Positions 60,128 to 64,000 of a stretch of 64,000 bases of DNA are shown in pieces (positions within the stretch are counted from its first letter, which is position 1; every line of letters starts with the position of its first letter). The stretch is from an uncultured Flavonifractor sp. GTDB taxonomy: Bacteria > Bacillota > Clostridia > Oscillospirales > Oscillospiraceae. The notes below the pieces were generated by a model that saw only the letters and a list, made by a program, of their open reading frames with translations, was not told where the DNA came from and made no database searches. A program made the translations under genes and the position numbers. The stretch lies in NCBI GenBank assembly GCA_947384055.1, contig CANDFO010000004.1, forward strand, positions 1 to 64,000. Reading direction: 5' to 3'.

Positions 60128-60708
60128 GCCCGGCACCCCGGCCCAGGGGCCGGAACAAGTCCAGACCTACCCCGGCCACGTTGCCCAGCCATAACGCCAG
60201 GTCGGGCAGCTCCCCCAGCCGGGCGGCGTTAACGGCGGTCACTACCGTGGTCATGCCACACCGCATCCCAGCCTCACCCAGGTTTTGGATGCCCTGTACG
60301 ACCGATTCTGTGCTGACGCGCCCGTCCGGGAAAACCCGCAGAGCGTTGGCTTCTCCCGGCCCGTCCAGACTGACCCCCACTCCGCAGCGGATGGCTTTCA
60401 AACGGCGGCAGACCTCTGCGGTCAGCAGCGTCCCGTTCGTCTGCACTGACAGCAGCAGTTTTCGGCCGCTCTCCCGGCCAAAAGCGGCTACCGCCTCCAT
60501 CAATTCCAGCTTTAAAAGGGGCTCTCCTCCGGTGAATTGGACCCGCAGCGTCCTGCCGGGCGGACAGCACAGTTCCACCGCCCGCAGAGCCGTGTCTTCA
60601 TCCATATCGAAAGGCGTCTCTCCATCCCGCGCGGCGTAGCAATAGGCACAGCGCAGATTGCAGCGCTCCGTCAGGCGCAGCACCAGCAGCCGGATTCCCT
60701 CCACCGTT

Positions 60709-62541
60709 TTATCCCTCCTCCGGTTCGCCCGAATATCCTTTGACCATACACCAATAAGCGCCATGCCGCTCCATCAGTTCCGCATGTGTGCCGGCCTCCA
60801 GGATTCTCTGATTCCCCACGACAAAGATCCTGTCTGCCCGGCGGACCGTGGACAGCCGATGGGCAATCATAAAACAGGTGCGTCCTTCCATCGCATGGTT
60901 CATGGCCTGCCGGATGCGTTCCTCGGTGGTAACATCCACGCTGCTGGTGGCCTCATCTAAAATAAAAATCGGGGCGTCGCGCAAGAGTGCCCGGGCAATG
61001 GCCAAAAGCTGCCGCTGGCCCTGGCTGAACAGCTCCGCCCCGCCGTTTATCCAGGTCTGATATCCCTGGGGCAGACCGGTGATGCATTCATGGATCTGGG
61101 CCAGCGCCGCCGCCCGCTCCACTTCTTCCACGGAAGCGGACGGACGGGCACAGCGCAGGTTGTCCAGGACCGTGCCGGAGAAAAAAACGGCGTCTTGAAG
61201 CACAACGGAAAAGCACCGTGTCAGTCCGCCCCGGTTATATTGCGGCAGCGGGATGCCGTCCAGCAGGATCTGCCCGCTGTCCGGGTCGTAAAACCGGGTG
61301 AGCAGGTTGGCGATGGTAGTCTTTCCAGCGCCGGTTTCGCCTACAAACGCGGCGACTTCTCCCGTCTTCACGGAAAAGCTCACATCCTTCAGCACCGGGC
61401 GGTCCGGCAGATAAGAAAATGTTACATTCTGAAATTCCACATCTCCCCGTATTTTCGCGCCTTCCACAGCTCCGTCCCGATCTGGCGTATCCTCCGGTTC
61501 ATCCAGAATTTCAAACAATCGCTCCGCGCCGGCCACAGCCTGCTGAATGCTGGTAAAGATAGCTGCGATACGGCTGAATGGTCTCCCTAACTGCTGGGAA
61601 TATCCCAGGAAGGCGACCACAAGCCCCACCCGGACCTGGCCCTGGAGAATCAGAAAGCCGCCCGCACAGGCTACCAGGGCAAAGCCCAGGCTGCTGATCA
61701 TATTGATCAGGGGACTGAGCAGACCGGCGCACACCTGCGCCCGCACCGACAGCCGGCACAGAGCGCGATTGACCTCGTCGAACTCGTCCAGCGCCTTTGC
61801 TTCCCGGCCAAACAGCTTGATCATCTGCCTGCCCTGGACAGTTTCTTGAACCAGAGCGCCCATTTGTCCCAGCGCCGCCGCCTGCTCCTGATAAAGCCTC
61901 CGGCTGAGCCGGGAGATAAGCCGGGTGCAAAGGACCGACGCAGGCATAATGGCAAAGACCGCCATCGTGAGAACCGGGCTGAGCGCCAGCATCACCGCCA
62001 CAGACCCAAGGGCCATCAGCACACTGTGGAGCAGCTGCGTGAGTGTTTCCGCCGCCACAATGCTCACGTTATCCGCGTCGTTGACCAGACGGCTCATGAT
62101 ATCTCCCCGGGGATGCCGGTCGAAATAAGACAAAGGGAGCCGCTCCAGTTTGGCAAAGCAATCGGCCCGGATACGCCCCACCATACGCTGGGACACCTCT
62201 TCCATCCGGCTTCTGCGCCTCTGGTTTCCCAGCCATTGAAGCAGAACACAGACTGTCAGCAGAACCAGCATCCGGCACAGCCTTTCCCTCTCCACAGCAT
62301 AGGGCGGCTCCAACCGAAAACAGTCCACTGCACCTCCCGTTAGATAAGGCACGGCTAAGGAAGACCCTGCGGCCAGCAGGGTAAACGCAGTGACCCAGAT
62401 CAGGTCTTTTTTCCACTGCGCGTATAATCCCAGCAGCCGCTTGAGCGTCCCCGCACCGTCCTTGGCTTTTGCGTGGGGGCCGAACCGCTGCTGGAGGCTG
62501 CGCCGCTGGGGCGGCAGCTGTGGTTCACCGCTGCGCTTCAT
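60709..62541 (-). CDS. ABC exporter half-transporter (catalytically complete ATPase)
   Basis: The 610-residue protein has a six-helix membrane domain and then an ATPase domain. The Walker A is VGETGAGKTT, the signature LFSQGQRQLLAIARALL, the Walker B IFILDEATSSVD and the H-loop IAHRLSTV. All catalytic residues, including the Walker B Glu, are present. The ATG at 62541 lies 17 bases inside the upstream ABC gene and nine bases after GGAGG. With the partial partner it forms a heterodimeric exporter. It is followed by the radical SAM gene after four bases, as in peptide-export loci. Confidence 0.88.
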   Translation of the reverse strand: MKRSGEPQLPPQRRSLQQRFGPHAKAKDGAGTLKRLLGLYAQWKKDLIWVTAFTLLAAGSSLAVPYLTGGAVDCFRLEPPYAVERERLCRMLVLLTVCVLLQWLGNQRRRSRMEEVSQRMVGRIRADCFAKLERLPLSYFDRHPRGDIMSRLVNDADNVSIVAAETLTQLLHSVLMALGSVAVMLALSPVLTMAVFAIMPASVLCTRLISRLSRRLYQEQAAALGQMGALVQETVQGRQMIKLFGREAKALDEFDEVNRALCRLSVRAQVCAGLLSPLINMISSLGFALVACAGGFLILQGQVRVGLVVAFLGYSQQLGRPFSRIAAIFTSIQQAVAGAERLFEILDEPEDTPDRDGAVEGAKIRGDVEFQNVTFSYLPDRPVLKDVSFSVKTGEVAAFVGETGAGKTTIANLLTRFYDPDSGQILLDGIPLPQYNRGGLTRCFSVVLQDAVFFSGTVLDNLRCARPSASVEEVERAAALAQIHECITGLPQGYQTWINGGAELFSQGQRQLLAIARALLRDAPIFILDEATSSVDVTTEERIRQAMNHAMEGRTCFMIAHRLSTVRRADRIFVVGNQRILEAGTHAELMERHGAYWCMVKGYSGEPEEG

Positions 62542-64000
62542 CACGTTCATCCTCCCATACCTGCGCACGCCACATCTCCCAGTAAACCGGGCAGGACTCC
62601 AGCAGCTCGTCATGCCTGCCAAGGCCCAATACCCGTCCGTTTTCCAGTACCAGAACGCGGTCCGCGCGGCGGGCGTTGCGCAGGCGTTGGGTGATAAGCA
62701 CGACAGCCTGCTCCCGCCGTTTCCACACTTCCGCCAGCACTGCCTGTTCCGTCGCCGGGTCCAGGGCGCCGGTGCAGTCGTCCAAAATCAGCATCTTACT
62801 TTTCCGCGCCAGCGCCTGTGCCAACGCCAGACGCTGGCGCTGGCCTCCGGAGAGATTTACTCCGCCCTGCTCCAGCACGGCGTCTAAACCGCCGGCCTGC
62901 GCAACAAAACCGTCCGCCTGCGCATCCCGCAGGGCGGTCCACAGGTCCTCTTCCGCCACATCTGGCGCCGCAATGCTCAGGTTCCGGCGGACGCTCCCGG
63001 AAAACAGCCACCCTTGCCCACCGGCCACGGACACCTGCCGGCGGATATCCTCCCTGGCGAGAACCTCCATCGGCTGCCCATTGAGCCGGACAGCGCCGGT
63101 GTCCGGCTCGTAGAGCCGAACGCAGAGCTTTGCCAGCGTGGACTTACCCGCTCCCGTAGGGCCTACCACAGCCAGCACCTCCCCCCGGTCCACGGAAAAG
63201 CTCACCTGGTCCAGCGCCGGTCTGCCGCCGGAGCCGGGGTAGGTGAAGCGCACCGATTGAAATTCCAGCGTGGGGCCCGTGTCTTCCAAGGCAGACGGGT
63301 GCTCGGGATTGCGCTCTTCCGGCAGCTCCAGTACCTCCTGGATGCGGACGGCGGCGGTATTTGCCCGGATAAGCAGCTTGAACACGTCAATGAGGGTCAT
63401 CAGCGAGGTGAGCAGGCGCGTCATATAAGTCGCCAACGCGGATACCTTGCCCGCTTCTACACTCCAAAGCCCTGCCAAGGCAAGCAGGATCACGATGCCG
63501 GCGTTCACTGTCAGGGTGATCAAAGGCGCAAACCACGCGGAGAGAAGCTGTAAATGGATGCCAGACTGGGTGAGTTCATGGTTGGCCTTTTGAAACCGGT
63601 CGGCTTGCTCCTGTTCCAGTCCCAGGGCCTTCACCAGCCGGACGCCCCGCAAAAATTCCTGAACAGTCCTGTTGATCTGGTCCATAGCGGAACGCACCCG
63701 ATGAAAACGCTGTCCGCTCAAGCGCATATACCATACGATCATCGCCAGCACCACCGACACCACAACAGCCGCCACACCACTCAGCCCCGCATCCAACCGC
63801 ATGGCGTAAAAAATACTTCCAAGGCAGAGCGCGGGCGTCTTGATCCCGATGCGCAGGGCGGAGTTGAGGGATTTTGCCAGTTGGTCGCTGTCATTCAGCA
63901 CCCGCGTGGACAGAGAAGCGTCTCCAAGCTGTCCCGCTCCCGCCTCAGTGAGCCGGAGCAGCTTGGCAAACAGCTCCCGCCGCAGTTCTGCCCCGAACTG
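62525..64000 (-). CDS. ABC exporter half-transporter with degenerate ATP site, N-terminus off the right edge
   Basis: Visible are 491 codons of the C-terminal part: membrane helices, Walker A VGPTGAGKST and signature NLSGGQRQRLALAQAL. The Walker B reads MLILDDCTGALD with Asp in place of the catalytic Glu, and the switch region ITQRL has Gln in place of the H-loop His. Such a degenerate site next to a normal partner is typical of heterodimeric exporters. The frame is open to the window edge, so the start is missing. Confidence 0.85.
   Translation of the reverse strand, partial: QFGAELRRELFAKLLRLTEAGAGQLGDASLSTRVLNDSDQLAKSLNSALRIGIKTPALCLGSIFYAMRLDAGLSGVAAVVVSVVLAMIVWYMRLSGQRFHRVRSAMDQINRTVQEFLRGVRLVKALGLEQEQADRFQKANHELTQSGIHLQLLSAWFAPLITLTVNAGIVILLALAGLWSVEAGKVSALATYMTRLLTSLMTLIDVFKLLIRANTAAVRIQEVLELPEERNPEHPSALEDTGPTLEFQSVRFTYPGSGGRPALDQVSFSVDRGEVLAVVGPTGAGKSTLAKLCVRLYEPDTGAVRLNGQPMEVLAREDIRRQVSVAGGQGWLFSGSVRRNLSIAAPDVAEEDLWTALRDAQADGFVAQAGGLDAVLEQGGVNLSGGQRQRLALAQALARKSKMLILDDCTGALDPATEQAVLAEVWKRREQAVVLITQRLRNARRADRVLVLENGRVLGLGRHDELLESCPVYWEMWRAQVWEDERDEAQR

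Larger units (their letters stand above)
59609..60704 (-). pseudogene. Radical SAM/SPASM protein, frameshifted by a repeat-bracketed insertion
   Basis: The first frame (GTG at 60704, GAGGAGG nine bases upstream) has the CX3CX2C cluster site ERCNLRCAYCYAARDG and VQFTGGEPLLKLEL. It breaks at 60030-60127, where a 31-bp sequence occurs twice with 36 bp between. The shift of 67 bp changes frame. The second frame (to 59609) carries the expected SPASM cysteines (CFSAYCY, CWPC, CRACASFSLCLGGC). Removing 67 bp would restore one protein of about 342 residues. It follows the ABC gene by four bases. Confidence 0.75.

Overview
The window looks like chromosome of a high-GC, spore-forming anaerobic Clostridia, most like the Oscillospiraceae (Flavonifractor/Lawsonibacter/Pseudoflavonifractor type). 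The reasons are GC-rich codon use with Firmicutes-style AGGAGG ribosome sites, a SpoIVB sporulation protease, a T-box in front of a non-discriminating aspS followed by gatCAB, a two-subunit GlgC/GlgD glycogen cluster, and rubrerythrin/rubredoxin oxygen defence. No rRNA, tRNA or CRISPR array was seen. Species assignment is inference.

Layout, left to right. 1-440: start of a gene leaving the left edge and two copies of a palindromic promoter/operator. 0.4-6.8 kb: MocR regulator, trmB, a cation/proton antiporter behind a structured leader, the first copy of an intergenic repeat, purA and a DUF3298 protein. 6.9-11.4 kb: a co-directional run of a TrpR-like regulator, a methyltransferase, hslO, a polyprenyl-type glycosyltransferase, a GtrA flippase-like protein and an SplB-like radical SAM protein. 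11.7-20.4 kb: glgB-glgC-glgD-glgA and glgP, a complete glycogen synthesis and breakdown set. 20.6-26.0 kb: glycerol use on the minus strand (glpK, two FAD oxidoreductases, a DUF1667 protein, a DUF308 membrane protein). 26.4-28.9 kb: ROK glucokinase and spoIVB.

28.9-33.2 kb is a visibly AT-richer island inserted at the 3' end of spoIVB. It is bracketed by a 106-bp direct repeat of the spoIVB 3' end and carries two unusual antitoxin-like proteins, two HTH-type proteins and no recognisable recombinase. 33.4-39.9 kb: MATE transporter, Tiki/EreA-like lipoprotein, CofE-like ligase, phosphate acyltransferase, PTS-IIC-like permease under a 40-bp perfect palindrome, and family-4 uracil-DNA glycosylase. 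40.0-44.9 kb: T-box, aspS, gatC, gatA, gatB, which together make Asp-tRNA(Asn) and Asn-tRNA(Asn) (and probably Gln-tRNA(Gln)). 45-48 kb: mostly small uncharacterised membrane proteins and an HD hydrolase.

48.2-48.35 kb holds a promoter-to-terminator transcription unit with no gene, a candidate small RNA. It is followed by the second copy of the intergenic repeat and an ADP-ribosylation operon (NAD(P)-binding protein, zinc macrodomain, SirTM sirtuin). 51-54 kb is another AT-rich stretch with a tyrosine recombinase, an SDR and the third repeat copy. 54.1-59.4 kb: cysK, DUF896, ylmH, tatD, a membrane protein, rubrerythrin and rubredoxin. 59.5-64 kb, minus strand: a heterodimeric ABC exporter (one half running off the right edge), a radical SAM/SPASM gene frameshifted by an insertion bracketed by 31-bp direct repeats, and a translationally coupled 40-residue peptide, which is RiPP-like in layout.

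Main leads for new biology: the spoIVB island, the three-copy structured repeat, the orphan RNA at 48.2 kb, and the repeat-disrupted radical SAM/ABC/peptide locus.
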